Of a DNA stretch of 64,000 bases, positions 52,268 to 61,504 are shown piece after piece. The notes under the pieces are model-generated. The model was not told the DNA's origin and ran no database searches. It saw only the letters and a list, made by a program, of their open reading frames with translations. Source of the DNA: Janthinobacterium sp. TND4EL3 (GTDB lineage Bacteria; Pseudomonadota; Gammaproteobacteria; Burkholderiales; Burkholderiaceae_D); the NCBI RefSeq assembly GCF_900156175.1, contig NZ_FTMV01000016.1, forward strand, positions 1 through 64,000. Reading direction: 5' to 3'. A program made the translations under genes and the position numbers. Positions within the stretch are counted from its first letter, which is position 1; each line of letters begins with the position of its first letter.

Positions 52268-53970
52268 CAGGCCAGCCTATCGGTGAGGTCGACCACGCGC
52301 GCCACTTCTTCGAGGGTGGTCACGCCTTCGCGCACGCGGCGCATGCCGTCGTCGACGATGGCCGTGAAGCCGGCCTCCCGCGCCGCGGCCTTGAGCTCGC
52401 GCGAGCTGGCGCGCCGCGCCGTCAGTTCATCGAGTTCGGCCGTCATCTTGAGGATTTCCATGATGGCCAGCCGGCCCTTGTAGCCCTGGTGCGCGCAGCG
52501 TTCGCAGCCGACGGCGCGGCAGATGGAGACGGGCGCATCGTCCGCCGCCAGACCCAGCAGGCGGCGCTCGACGCTGTCGGCCAGCACGGTGTCCTTGCAA
52601 TGCGGACACAGCCGTCGCACCAGGCGCTGCGCCACGACGCCGATGATATTGCCGGCCATGATGTCAGGCAGGATGCCGATATCGAGCAGGCGCGAGATGG
52701 AACCGATGGCCGAGTTCGTGTGCAGCGTGGAATACACCTGGTGGCCCGTCATGGCGGCGGCAAACGCCATTTCCGCCGTTTCGCGGTCGCGGATCTCGCC
52801 CACCAGGATGATGTCCGGGTCTTGCCGCATCATCGAGCGGATGCCGTCGGCAAAGCCCAGCTTGACCGATTCGTTGACCGAGGTCTGGCGTATCATGTTC
52901 ATCGGATACTCGACCGGGTCTTCCAGGGTCATGATGTTGACGCTTTCCGTATTGATGTGGTTGATGATCGAGTACAGGGTGGTGGTCTTGCCGCTGCCCG
53001 TCGGGCCCGTGACGAGGATCACCCCGTCGGGGCGCGCGATCATCAGTTTGAGCAGGCTCAATTCCGACTCGGCCAGGCCCAGCGCATCGAGCGGCACGAT
53101 GCCTTTCTGTCGGTCCAGCACGCGCAGCACGAAGTTCTCGCCGTGCGTGGTGGGCTGCGCCGAGGCGCGGAAGTCGATTTGCCGTCCAGAAAACTTGATG
53201 CTGATGCGGCCATCCTGCGGCGCGCGCGCCTCGGCGATGTTCATGTTCGACATCACCTTCAGGCGCACGGCCATGGCTGGCCAGTACGATTTGTGCAGGC
53301 TGCGGATCTGCCGCAGGATGCCGTCGATGCGGTAGCGGATGCGCAGGAATGACTGTTCCGGCTCGAAATGGATGTCGGACGCGCCGTTCTGCACGGCGTC
53401 GGCCAGCAGCGCGTCGATCAGGCGCACCATGGGCTGGCTGTATTCGTCCGACGGCGAAGCCATGCTCTGGTAGCTGACCTCGCCCGTCTCGATCTCGTGC
53501 AGGATGCCGTCGATCGACAGTTCGAAGCCATAGTACTGGTCGATGGCGCGCGAGATGTCGGACTCGTTGACCAGCACGGTGGAAATCGTGATGCCCTTGA
53601 CCAGCATGGCGCTGATTTGATCGAGCGCAACGATATTGCTGGTGTCGGCCATGGCCAGGATCAGATTGTCCGCCTGCCGTTCGTAGACGATAGGGAAGAC
53701 GCGGTAGCGCTTGGCCACGTCCTTCGGGATCAGTTTCAGGGCGATGGCGTCGACCACCAGGCTGGACAGGTCAGCGCTCACCTGCTTGAGGTTTTCGCTG
53801 AGCGCCTCGCGCACCGTGGCTTCGGTGACGAAGCCCAGGGTGATGAGCAGCTTGCCCAGCGGCTCGCTGCTGCGCTTTTGCTCGATCAGGGCGATGCGCA
53901 GCTGGTCCTCGCTGATCACGCCTTTCTGGATCAGCAGCTTGCCGAGGGGAAGTTTTGCCTGTTCTGCCAT
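52267..53970 (-). CDS. GspE/MshE-type assembly ATPase (minus-strand set)
   Basis: 567 residues. N-terminal MshEN-like domain (LPLGKLLIQKGVISEDQLRIALIEQKR), which in MshE binds c-di-GMP, then the ATPase core with Walker A GPTGSGKTTTLY, Asp box, Walker B IILVGEIRDRETAEMAF, the His box TGHQVYSTLHTN, and a tetracysteine zinc motif CPHCKD...CERCAHQG. Five bases separate it from the MshN-like gene. It is distinct in sequence from the ATPase at 59800. Confidence 0.93.
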   Translation of the reverse strand: MAEQAKLPLGKLLIQKGVISEDQLRIALIEQKRSSEPLGKLLITLGFVTEATVREALSENLKQVSADLSSLVVDAIALKLIPKDVAKRYRVFPIVYERQADNLILAMADTSNIVALDQISAMLVKGITISTVLVNESDISRAIDQYYGFELSIDGILHEIETGEVSYQSMASPSDEYSQPMVRLIDALLADAVQNGASDIHFEPEQSFLRIRYRIDGILRQIRSLHKSYWPAMAVRLKVMSNMNIAEARAPQDGRISIKFSGRQIDFRASAQPTTHGENFVLRVLDRQKGIVPLDALGLAESELSLLKLMIARPDGVILVTGPTGSGKTTTLYSIINHINTESVNIMTLEDPVEYPMNMIRQTSVNESVKLGFADGIRSMMRQDPDIILVGEIRDRETAEMAFAAAMTGHQVYSTLHTNSAIGSISRLLDIGILPDIMAGNIIGVVAQRLVRRLCPHCKDTVLADSVERRLLGLAADDAPVSICRAVGCERCAHQGYKGRLAIMEILKMTAELDELTARRASSRELKAAAREAGFTAIVDDGMRRVREGVTTLEEVARVVDLTDRLA

Positions 53971-53975
53971 GTTGC

Positions 53976-55415
53976 TTATTCTTGACGGGTAATGTTGATG
54001 ACGGGCGCGGCGGAGGCGGGCGCCACGGGAGCGCCGCCCAGTTCGCGCAGGCGCGCCTGCGCCACGGTCCGGTCGAAGGCGGCCGGCGCCGTTTGCGCCA
54101 GGGCCAGGGCGCGCTGGTAATACGTGGCGGCCAGTTTCGGCTGGTTCAGGCGGTCCAGGCCCACGGCCAGGTTGAAGGCATAGTCGGGATTGCCCGGCAC
54201 GGCGCTGTAGGCGCGGAAGAATTGCTGCTGCGCTTCATTCCAGCGCCGTTGCTTGGCATACACGTTGCCCAGTGCAAACAGCACGGGGCCGCTGTCGGGC
54301 GTGCGGGCCAGGATGGCTTTCAATTTCGCTTCGCTTTGCACCACGTCGCCCTGGCTCAGCCCGATCAATCCGGCCAGCGCTTCGCCATCGTCGGGATTGA
54401 TCTCGAGCAAACGCACGTACAGCGAGGCGGCCTGCGCGCCCTGCTGCTGGCGCTGGGCCACGGCCGCCAGGCCCAGCAGGGCGTCGCGGTTGGTGGCGTC
54501 CTGCTGCAGCACGGCTTCGTATTGCTGGCGCGCCGCGCCCAGCTGGCCGCCGTTCAGGGCCTGGTAGGCTTGCTGCACGCCGGGGTTGATCTGCGGCGCC
54601 GTATCGGTGCGCAGCACCTGGATCTGGCTGTTGTCGGGCGCCATGACCGGCGGCAGGCTGGGCGGCGCCGGCGGCGGCATCTGCGCCAGCTGGGCGGCCA
54701 CGGCGGCCTGTACGGCAGCCTGTATCATCGCCTGCTGTTCCGCCGCGCCCGCTTGCTGGCGCGGCTCGCGCGGCGCTTCCGGCGGCAGCGGCGCGGGGGC
54801 GAGGGCGTCCGGCATGGCGCCGCCCGCCGCAGGCAGCACCACGATGGGACCGGCCGCGCCGGCCGTGCCGGGGGCGTCCGTCAGGGGCATGGGCACGCCG
54901 GGCAGGTTGGCGCCCGCGCCGGGACTGCTGCTGGCGCGCCAGTACCAGTACGCCATCGATCCCGCCACCAGCAGCAGGATGGCCAGCAGCACGCCCAGGC
55001 GCACGGTGGCCGGGTCGACGCTGATGGGCCCGGTGGGGCCCTTGGGCGGCGTCTTGCTGCGGCTGGCGCCGGCCGGGGCGCGTGGCCGGGCCGGCGGCGG
55101 CTCGCTGTGCGGGCGCGGCGCTTCGGGACGCGGTCCCCCGTCAGGCTGGGCGGCGGCCGGTTCCGGTGCCGGTGCCGGTGCCGGCGCCGGCCGGGGCGGC
55201 GGTGACGGAACATCGCCCAGCGGTTCGAGGCTCAGGCCGCTCGTTGCTGGCGGGGACGGTGCGGCCACCGGTGCCGGGCGCAGCGGCACGGCATCGGCCG
55301 GCGCCAGTTCCAGCACCTGGTCATAGGCTTCGGATGGCTTTTCCAGCTCCTCGTCCGGCAGGCTGTTCTGTTTGGCGCGCTCGGCCTTCTTGAGCGCCTG
55401 CATCAGCAAGCTCAT
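53976..55415 (-). CDS. MshN-like TPR protein
   Basis: 479 residues. Starts MSLLMQALKKAERAKQNSLP, then a long Pro/Ala-rich linker, a transmembrane helix (LGVLLAILLLVAGSMAYWYW near residue 150) and a C-terminal TPR array (AYQALNGGQLGAARQQYEAVLQQDATNRDALLGLAAVAQRQQQGAQAASLYVRLLEINP and more). This matches MshN in MSHA pilus loci. It overlaps the secretin stop by 4 bp. The TPRs face the periplasm and may recruit the secretin. Confidence 0.85.
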   Translation of the reverse strand: MSLLMQALKKAERAKQNSLPDEELEKPSEAYDQVLELAPADAVPLRPAPVAAPSPPATSGLSLEPLGDVPSPPPRPAPAPAPAPEPAAAQPDGGPRPEAPRPHSEPPPARPRAPAGASRSKTPPKGPTGPISVDPATVRLGVLLAILLLVAGSMAYWYWRASSSPGAGANLPGVPMPLTDAPGTAGAAGPIVVLPAAGGAMPDALAPAPLPPEAPREPRQQAGAAEQQAMIQAAVQAAVAAQLAQMPPPAPPSLPPVMAPDNSQIQVLRTDTAPQINPGVQQAYQALNGGQLGAARQQYEAVLQQDATNRDALLGLAAVAQRQQQGAQAASLYVRLLEINPDDGEALAGLIGLSQGDVVQSEAKLKAILARTPDSGPVLFALGNVYAKQRRWNEAQQQFFRAYSAVPGNPDYAFNLAVGLDRLNQPKLAATYYQRALALAQTAPAAFDRTVAQARLRELGGAPVAPASAAPVINITRQE

Positions 55416-57382
55416 GGCAAGTCTCCCTGCAGGCGCGCCTGCGGCTGGCCGGAGGCGGCCGGCGCACCGTCCGTATAGGGCTGGCTGTTGAGCGGGGCCT
55501 GGCCCGGCAGCAGGTAGCGGTAGTCGCGGTAATCGCCGTCGATGCTGGCATCCTTGACCACCACGGGACGCATGAAGATCACCAGTTCCGTCTTGCTGTT
55601 TACTTCATTCCGGTAGGTAAACAGGTTGCCCACCAGGGGCAGGCTGGACAGGCCGGGCACGCCATCCTTGGCATTGTCGATGGAGTCCTGCATCAGGCCG
55701 CCCATCACGGCGATCTGGCCGTTGCCGACCTTCATGATCGACTCCAGTTCGCGCGCCTGGATCACGGGCACGCGGCTCTGCACGCTGGCCGAAGTCAGGG
55801 CGGGATTCGGGTCCTGCACGTAGCCGACGATGCGCGTGATGGTGGGGCGCACATTGAGCGTGACTTCATCGCTGTCGGAAATCTGCGGCGTGACGCTCAT
55901 GACGAAGCCGACGGGCACCGTTTCCAGCTTCGATTCATAGGTGGCCGGGGTGGTGATGCTGCCCGTCGAACTGATCACGGCCGGCGTCACCTTGATGGTG
56001 AAAAAGACATTGTTGTCGACCACCTTCAGCATGGCCGTCTGGTTGTTCAGCACGCTGATCTTCGGGCTGGACAGCACTTTTACCTTGCCGAACGATTCGA
56101 GCAGCTGGATGGTCGTGGCGAAACTGTCCTTCATGTAGTTGAGCACGAAGATGCCGGGCGACGTACCCGGCAGTACGCCGCTGGACAGGGGTTGGGTGCC
56201 GACACGGCTCTGGTTCAGGCTCAGGTTGCCCGTCAGGCGCGACCAGTTGATGCCCTGCTGGTATTCGTTGCTCAGGCGCACCTCGATGATGGTGGCTTCG
56301 ATCAGCACTTGCCGCTTGGCGCTGTGCAGCACGGCGTCGAGGAATTCGGCGATCTTCTCGTGCTGGCGGCCCGTGGCCCGCACGGCGATCAGCCCCCCTT
56401 CGACGTTCACCACCACCGACGAGGGACTGCCCTTGTTGGCCAGTTTTAACTGCGGCATGCCGTTCGCGTCCGTGGGCTGGGCCTGGGACGCGTTGCCCTG
56501 CTGCTGGCCCGTCGCATACTGGCCGCCGGACGGCATCGGGGGCTGGGCGCCGGGCTGGCCAGCGTACTGCCCGCCATACTGGCCCGCGCCGCCGGCCGCC
56601 GTGGGATTGCCTCCCTGCAACTGGCCGGCCTGTCCCTGCTGGCCCTGCGCATTGCCCTGGGCGTTCGTCAGTTGCTGGTTCAGCTGCGCCAGCGGGTCCA
56701 CCTGGACATCGTTGAGCGTGGTTTCGCGCAGCAGGTCGCGGATATTCTTTTCCAGGCTATACCAGAAATTATTCTCCGAGCGATTCACCACCAGGGTCGT
56801 CGAATTGTTATTGCCATTGCCGCCGCTGCCTTGCGTGCTGCCGACCGGGTTGCTGGCGTTGTTCGAGCCGCCGCCCGCCGTGGAAATCTGCGTGGCGATA
56901 TTCACGCTGCTGTTGGTGCTGCGCGCCATGTTGACGTAATCGACCTTGTAGTTGCGCCACACGGGCGCATCCGGCAGCACGAGCAGGTTCTTGCCGTCGA
57001 TTTCATAGCGCATGTCGACTTGCTTGCTGATACGCGTGAGCAATTGCGGCAAGGTCTGGTTCAGCGCGTTGAGGGTTACGCTGCCTTCGATCTGCGGGTG
57101 GATGTCGATATTCATGCCCGCGTCGCGCGCCAGCGCGAACAGCAGCGACTGCACCGGCACCTTGTGCACGGTGACGCTGTAGGTTTCGACCTTGGCTGCC
57201 GGCAATGGGGCGGCCAGCATGCTGCTCTGCTGCACGGGTTCGGGAATGGCGCCCGCAGGGGGCGGCGGCGCATTCAGATGCCCGGGCGACAGGGGCATCT
57301 GATGCGAGGCGCAACCGGCCAGCAAGGCGCAGCAGGCAACGGTGATGCAAGAGGCCAGCACAGGAATAGGGTGTTGAGTCAT
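55412..57382 (-). CDS. mshL: MSHA-type pilus secretin MshL
   Basis: 656 residues. Lipoprotein signal with Cys24 in LLAGC, an STN domain (VQSLLFALARDAGMNIDIHPQIEG), N domains with VVVNVEGGLIAVRATGRQHEKIAEFLDAVLHSAKRQVLIEATIIEVRLSNEYQQGINWS, and the GspD secretin core (VGFVMSVTPQISDSDEVTLNVRPTITRIVG...GLMQDSIDNAKDGVPGLSSLPLVGNLFTYR). A Gly/Gln/Asn-rich insert of about 85 residues (about 245-330) lies between the N domains. ATG 57382 was chosen to put the lipobox at the N-terminus. Confidence 0.93.
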   Translation of the reverse strand: MTQHPIPVLASCITVACCALLAGCASHQMPLSPGHLNAPPPPAGAIPEPVQQSSMLAAPLPAAKVETYSVTVHKVPVQSLLFALARDAGMNIDIHPQIEGSVTLNALNQTLPQLLTRISKQVDMRYEIDGKNLLVLPDAPVWRNYKVDYVNMARSTNSSVNIATQISTAGGGSNNASNPVGSTQGSGGNGNNNSTTLVVNRSENNFWYSLEKNIRDLLRETTLNDVQVDPLAQLNQQLTNAQGNAQGQQGQAGQLQGGNPTAAGGAGQYGGQYAGQPGAQPPMPSGGQYATGQQQGNASQAQPTDANGMPQLKLANKGSPSSVVVNVEGGLIAVRATGRQHEKIAEFLDAVLHSAKRQVLIEATIIEVRLSNEYQQGINWSRLTGNLSLNQSRVGTQPLSSGVLPGTSPGIFVLNYMKDSFATTIQLLESFGKVKVLSSPKISVLNNQTAMLKVVDNNVFFTIKVTPAVISSTGSITTPATYESKLETVPVGFVMSVTPQISDSDEVTLNVRPTITRIVGYVQDPNPALTSASVQSRVPVIQARELESIMKVGNGQIAVMGGLMQDSIDNAKDGVPGLSSLPLVGNLFTYRNEVNSKTELVIFMRPVVVKDASIDGDYRDYRYLLPGQAPLNSQPYTDGAPAASGQPQARLQGDLP

Positions 57383-57504
57383 GAAAAGTTCGCCCTTGGA
57401 GTCGTGTTGTGCTTTTGTAATTTTAACCACCATGATCCTCTAAAAGCAATCGCATGTGCAGGCCCGGGAGGGCATATGCAGAAATAAAGTTGGCCTTCGC
57501 CACG

Positions 57505-58863
57505 TCAATGTTTTCTCTGGGAAACGCCTTTAATTTCCTCGCGGATACTATGCATGTTTCTCAGCAATAATTTCTGTGGCGACGCCATTGCCAGCCGCGA
57601 CCAAACGGCTTCGGCGCTGGCGCGGTCGGCGAAGCTGCCATAGACGATGGCCAGCTGCGGCGCCGTCGCTCCGGACCCCGCTTGCGGCAGGCGAAATACG
57701 TGGACATCGTCCAGCCCGATGGCCAGCCGCGCCTGCTGCAGGAACGCTTCCGCCGCCGCCGTGTCCGTGGCAGGGACGCTGGCGATCTGCAGCACCAGCT
57801 GCTGCGGCGCCTGGCGCGCCAGCCAGGCCTGCGATGCGGCCAGGCTGTTGTCGAGCAGCGGCGTGGGTGTCGCTGCCGGTGTCGCGGCAGGGGCTGGCAC
57901 GCGGGCGGGCGGCGCCAGCCATTGCCACAGCAGGGCGCCGGCCAGCAGCAGCATGACGGCGCATAAGGTGCGCGCCAGCAGCGGACCCGCATGCCAGGGG
58001 ACGCGACGAAACGGGCTGTCGGCGATCGCCAGGCGCAGGTGGCGCGCGCCGATGTGCCCGGCGTCGTCGGCGTAGGCGGCCAGCAGGGCCTTGTCGGCAA
58101 GGATATTGATTCGCCGCACGATGCCCTGCGAGGCGCGGGCCAGCAGGCGCAGCGCCGCCGCGTCAAACGCGAGCGGCGCGGCGCGGCCGGCTGCCGCCAG
58201 CCGGCATGCCAGGTAGTCGTCCAGCAGGGCGGGCGGCAGGCGCGGCACCGTGAAACTGTGGGTGATGCGCTCCTTCAGTTGCCGCAGCTGCGGCAAGTCC
58301 AGGGTGTGCTCCAGTTCCGGCTGGCCGAACAGCACGATCTGCAGCAGCTTGTGCCTGGCCGTTTCCAGGTTCGTCAGCAGGCGCAGCGCTTCCAGGGTGG
58401 GCACCGGCATGGCTTGCGCCTCTTCGGCCAGCAGCAGCACCTGGCGGCCCGCCGCATGCCGGCTGATCAGTTCCTCGTGCAGGGCGCGCAGCACTTCGTC
58501 GGCGCGGCATGGCGGCAGCTCCAGGCCCAGTTCGGCGGCGATGGCGTGCGCGACTTCATCGGGCGCCAGGCCGGGGTTGGGCAGGTACAGCACGTCGACG
58601 TGCGGCGGCAGCCGTTCGGCCAGCATGCGGCACAGCATGGTCTTGCCGCTGCCGATTTCTCCCGTCAGCTTGATGATGCCTTCGCCTTGCGCGACGGCGT
58701 ACAGCAGCGCGTCGAGCAGGGCGCCGCGCGTGTTGCCGGTATAAAAGAAGGCGGGGTCGGGCGTGATGCCGAATGGCGCCGTGCGCAAGCCGAAGTGGCG
58801 CAGGTACATGCCGTGCGGGGCAGGCGCATGGTGGGCGCGGGCGGCGTGCGCGTCGGCGTTCAT
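57505..58863 (-). CDS. MshM/ExeA-like AAA+ ATPase with SPOR-like tail
   Basis: 452 residues. It begins YLRHFGLRTAPFGITPDPAFFYTGNTRGALLDALLYAVAQGEG, the ExeA/MshM signature, with Walker A TGEIGSGKTMLC and Walker B-like QVLLLAEEAQAMP. A transmembrane helix (AVMLLLAGALLWQWLAP near 325-342) leads to a periplasmic SPOR-like domain (LVLQIASVPATDTAAAEAFLQQ...YGSFADRASAEAVWSRL), which binds denuded glycan. It would help the secretin through peptidoglycan. The ATG overlaps the ABC ATPase stop by 4 bp. Confidence 0.87.
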   Translation of the reverse strand: MNADAHAARAHHAPAPHGMYLRHFGLRTAPFGITPDPAFFYTGNTRGALLDALLYAVAQGEGIIKLTGEIGSGKTMLCRMLAERLPPHVDVLYLPNPGLAPDEVAHAIAAELGLELPPCRADEVLRALHEELISRHAAGRQVLLLAEEAQAMPVPTLEALRLLTNLETARHKLLQIVLFGQPELEHTLDLPQLRQLKERITHSFTVPRLPPALLDDYLACRLAAAGRAAPLAFDAAALRLLARASQGIVRRINILADKALLAAYADDAGHIGARHLRLAIADSPFRRVPWHAGPLLARTLCAVMLLLAGALLWQWLAPPARVPAPAATPAATPTPLLDNSLAASQAWLARQAPQQLVLQIASVPATDTAAAEAFLQQARLAIGLDDVHVFRLPQAGSGATAPQLAIVYGSFADRASAEAVWSRLAMASPQKLLLRNMHSIREEIKGVSQRKH

Positions 58864-59588
58864 GCCGCGATGCAATTCAAGAAAGCCTGTTCCAGGCTGG
58901 CATCGGCCGCGCCGCCGTGGCGCGCGCGGCACTCGGCCGGCGTGCCCGTAAACAGCATGCGGCCCGCGTGCAGGATGGACATGCGGTCGCACAGCTCTTC
59001 CACGTCGGCCAGCGCATGCGAGGTGAGCAGGGCGCCGCGGCCCTGCGCCCGCGCTTCGCGCAGCACCTGCTTGAAGCGGGCCCTGGCCTTCGGGTCGAGC
59101 CCGCTCATCGGTTCATCGAGCACCAGTTGCTGCTTGCCCGAAAGCAAGCACGCGGCCAGCCCCAGTTTCTGCATCATGCCCTTCGAATAGTCGCGCGCGG
59201 GGCGCCGCAAGGCCTCGGGCGCCAGGTCCAGCGCCGCGATAACTTGCTGTACCGCAGCGTCGTCATGGCGTACATTGTGCAGGCGCGCCAGGTAGCGCAG
59301 GAAATCGCCGCCCGTCAGGTAATACGGCGCCTGGAAACGTTCCGGCAGGAAGGACAGGGGCTGGCGCGCCGCGCTGTGCCCGTGCGCCTGGCCAAAGATG
59401 GCGATGGCGCCCTGGTCCGGCGTGCAGAAATCGAACAGGCATTTGAGCAGGGTGGTCTTGCCGGCGCCGTTCACGCCCACCAGGCCGAACAGTTCTCCCG
59501 CGCGCACCTGCAGGTCGACGCCGCGCAGGACGGGGCTGCCGGCCAGCTGTTTGTGCACGTTGTGAAACTCGATGGCGCAGGCGTTCAT
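58860..59588 (-). CDS. ABC transporter ATP-binding protein
   Basis: 242 residues (frame open to 59636 with an alternative start). Walker A GVNGAGKTTLL, Q/H region with QPLSFLPERF, signature motif DYSKGMMQKLGLAACLL, Walker B QQLVLDEPMSGLD and the His switch LTSHAL. It resembles NosF/CcmA-type ATPases that pair with ABC-2 permeases. It opens the minus-strand filament operon, and the permease at 46179 is the only candidate partner in the window. The 211 bp to the divergent 59800 gene hold both promoters. Confidence 0.88.
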   Translation of the reverse strand: MNACAIEFHNVHKQLAGSPVLRGVDLQVRAGELFGLVGVNGAGKTTLLKCLFDFCTPDQGAIAIFGQAHGHSAARQPLSFLPERFQAPYYLTGGDFLRYLARLHNVRHDDAAVQQVIAALDLAPEALRRPARDYSKGMMQKLGLAACLLSGKQQLVLDEPMSGLDPKARARFKQVLREARAQGRGALLTSHALADVEELCDRMSILHAGRMLFTGTPAECRARHGGAADASLEQAFLNCIAA

Positions 59589-59799
59589 GGGGCGTGGGTG
59601 GCGGGCCGGACGGTGAATGAGCGCCATTATTGCCATGCGTAGCGGTACCCGGCAAGTGTTTACTTGTCGCGTGTTGAAAAGGACAAAAAATCAAGCAATG
59701 GAATGTATTTTCTTTAAGAAACAACAGGTTCTGGAATAAAATACCAGCGCGCGCCGCGGGCGTGCATCGTCTGTCGAATTTGTTTGTCTAGGAGTAAAC

Positions 59800-61503
59800 A
59801 TGGCAAGGCCAGAGAAAGTCCGGCTCGGTGAAATCTTGGTGCAGCAGAAACTGCTGACGGAACAACAGTTGGGCGAGGCCTTGACGGAACAGAAGCGTTC
59901 GGGACGCAAGCTGGGCCGCGTTTTTGTCGAGCATGGCTTCGTCACGGAAGAGCAGATTTCGGGCGCGCTGGCGCGCCAGCTCGACATTCCCTACATCAAT
60001 CTGAAGTTTTTCAACATCAATTCCGAACTGGTGCGCCTGCTGCCGGAAACCCAGGCGCGCCGCTTCCGCGCGCTGGTGCTGGAAGACCGCCGCGAGGGCT
60101 TGCTGGTCGGCATGTCCGACCCGACCGACCTGTTTGCCTATGACGAGATTTCGCGCCTGGTCAAGCGCCAGATCGAACTGGCCGTGGTCAATGAAACGGA
60201 AGTGCTGGCCGCCATCGACCGCATCTACCGCCGCACGGAAGATATTTCCACCCTGACGCGCGAGCTGGAGCAGGACCTGGGCGACGTTTCCGTCGACTTC
60301 GGCGCGCTGGCCGTCAATCCGGGCCTGGAAGAGGCGCCCATCGTCAAGCTGCTGCAATCGGTGTTCGAGGATGCCACCCAGGTGCGCGCCTCCGACATCC
60401 ACATCGAGCCGCAGGAAGGCCGGCTGCAGATCCGCTTCCGCATCGACGGCGTGCTGCACCTGCAGACGGAAGCGGACAGCAAGATCGCCAGCTCGCTGGC
60501 GCTGCGTTTGAAACTGATGTCGGACCTCGATATTTCCGAAAAGCGCCTGCCGCAGGACGGCCGCTTCGCCATCCGCGTGAAAAACCAGCGCATCGACGTG
60601 CGTATATCGACCATGCCGACGCAGTACGGCGAATCCGTCGTGATGCGGCTGCTGAACCAGGGCGGCACGACCCTGCGCCTGGATGCCATCGGCATGCCGC
60701 CCGCGCTGGTGGCACAGTTCCGCGCCATCGTCAGCCGCCCGAACGGCCTCGTGCTGGTGACGGGGCCGACGGGCAGCGGCAAGACGACGACCCTGTATTG
60801 CGCCTTGTCCGAGCTCAATTCGGTGGAAAAAAAGCTCATCACGGTGGAAGACCCCGTCGAGTACCGCTTGCCCGGCATTAACCAGGTGCAAGTCAATGAC
60901 AAGATCGAGCTGAACTTTGCCAGGGTGCTGCGCTCGGCCCTGCGGCAAGACCCCGATATCGTGCTGGTCGGCGAGATGCGCGACCAGGAAACGGCGCAAA
61001 TCGGCTTGCGCGCCGCCATGACGGGCCACCTGGTGCTGTCGACCCTGCATACCAACGACGCCATCAGCACGCCGCTGCGCCTGATGGACATGGGCGTGCC
61101 CCGCTACATGGTGGGCAGCTCGCTGCAAGCCGTGCTGGCGCAACGCCTGCTGCGCGTGATCTGCGAAAGCTGCAGCACGCCGTACGTGCCCACGCCCAAC
61201 GAATACGAATGGCTGCGCCTGGAATTGGGCGAGCTGGTCGAGCGCAACCAGTATTTCCACGGCAAGGGCTGTTCGCACTGCAACGGCATGGGTTACCGGG
61301 GCCGCACGGGCGTGTACGAATTGCTGGAAATCACGCGCGCCGTGGCCGACGCGGCCAACCATGCCGATCCTTCCCACTTCATGAAGGTGGCGACGGCGCA
61401 GATGGCGGGCGCCACCTTGCGCCGCCACGCCGTGCAACTGGTGGTACAGGGCCGCACGACGGTGATGGAAGCGATGCGCATCAGCAACCAGAGCGAGGAT
61501 TGA
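59800..61503 (+). CDS. mshE: MshE-type assembly ATPase (plus-strand set)
   Basis: 567 residues. The N-terminus MARPEKVRLGEILVQQKLLTEQQLGEALTEQKRSGRKLGRVFVEHGF has the MshEN repeats (LG...L, Q.L..AL..Q) that bind c-di-GMP in MshE. The ATPase core has GPTGSGKTTTLY, Walker B VLVGEMRDQETAQIGL, GHLVLSTLHTNDA and zinc cysteines CESC...CSHCNGMG. It powers pilus extension. The upstream kinase/GGDEF operon could supply the c-di-GMP signal. It leads a four-gene unit divergent from the ABC ATPase. Confidence 0.93.
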   Translation: MARPEKVRLGEILVQQKLLTEQQLGEALTEQKRSGRKLGRVFVEHGFVTEEQISGALARQLDIPYINLKFFNINSELVRLLPETQARRFRALVLEDRREGLLVGMSDPTDLFAYDEISRLVKRQIELAVVNETEVLAAIDRIYRRTEDISTLTRELEQDLGDVSVDFGALAVNPGLEEAPIVKLLQSVFEDATQVRASDIHIEPQEGRLQIRFRIDGVLHLQTEADSKIASSLALRLKLMSDLDISEKRLPQDGRFAIRVKNQRIDVRISTMPTQYGESVVMRLLNQGGTTLRLDAIGMPPALVAQFRAIVSRPNGLVLVTGPTGSGKTTTLYCALSELNSVEKKLITVEDPVEYRLPGINQVQVNDKIELNFARVLRSALRQDPDIVLVGEMRDQETAQIGLRAAMTGHLVLSTLHTNDAISTPLRLMDMGVPRYMVGSSLQAVLAQRLLRVICESCSTPYVPTPNEYEWLRLELGELVERNQYFHGKGCSHCNGMGYRGRTGVYELLEITRAVADAANHADPSHFMKVATAQMAGATLRRHAVQLVVQGRTTVMEAMRISNQSED

Positions 61504-61504
61504 C

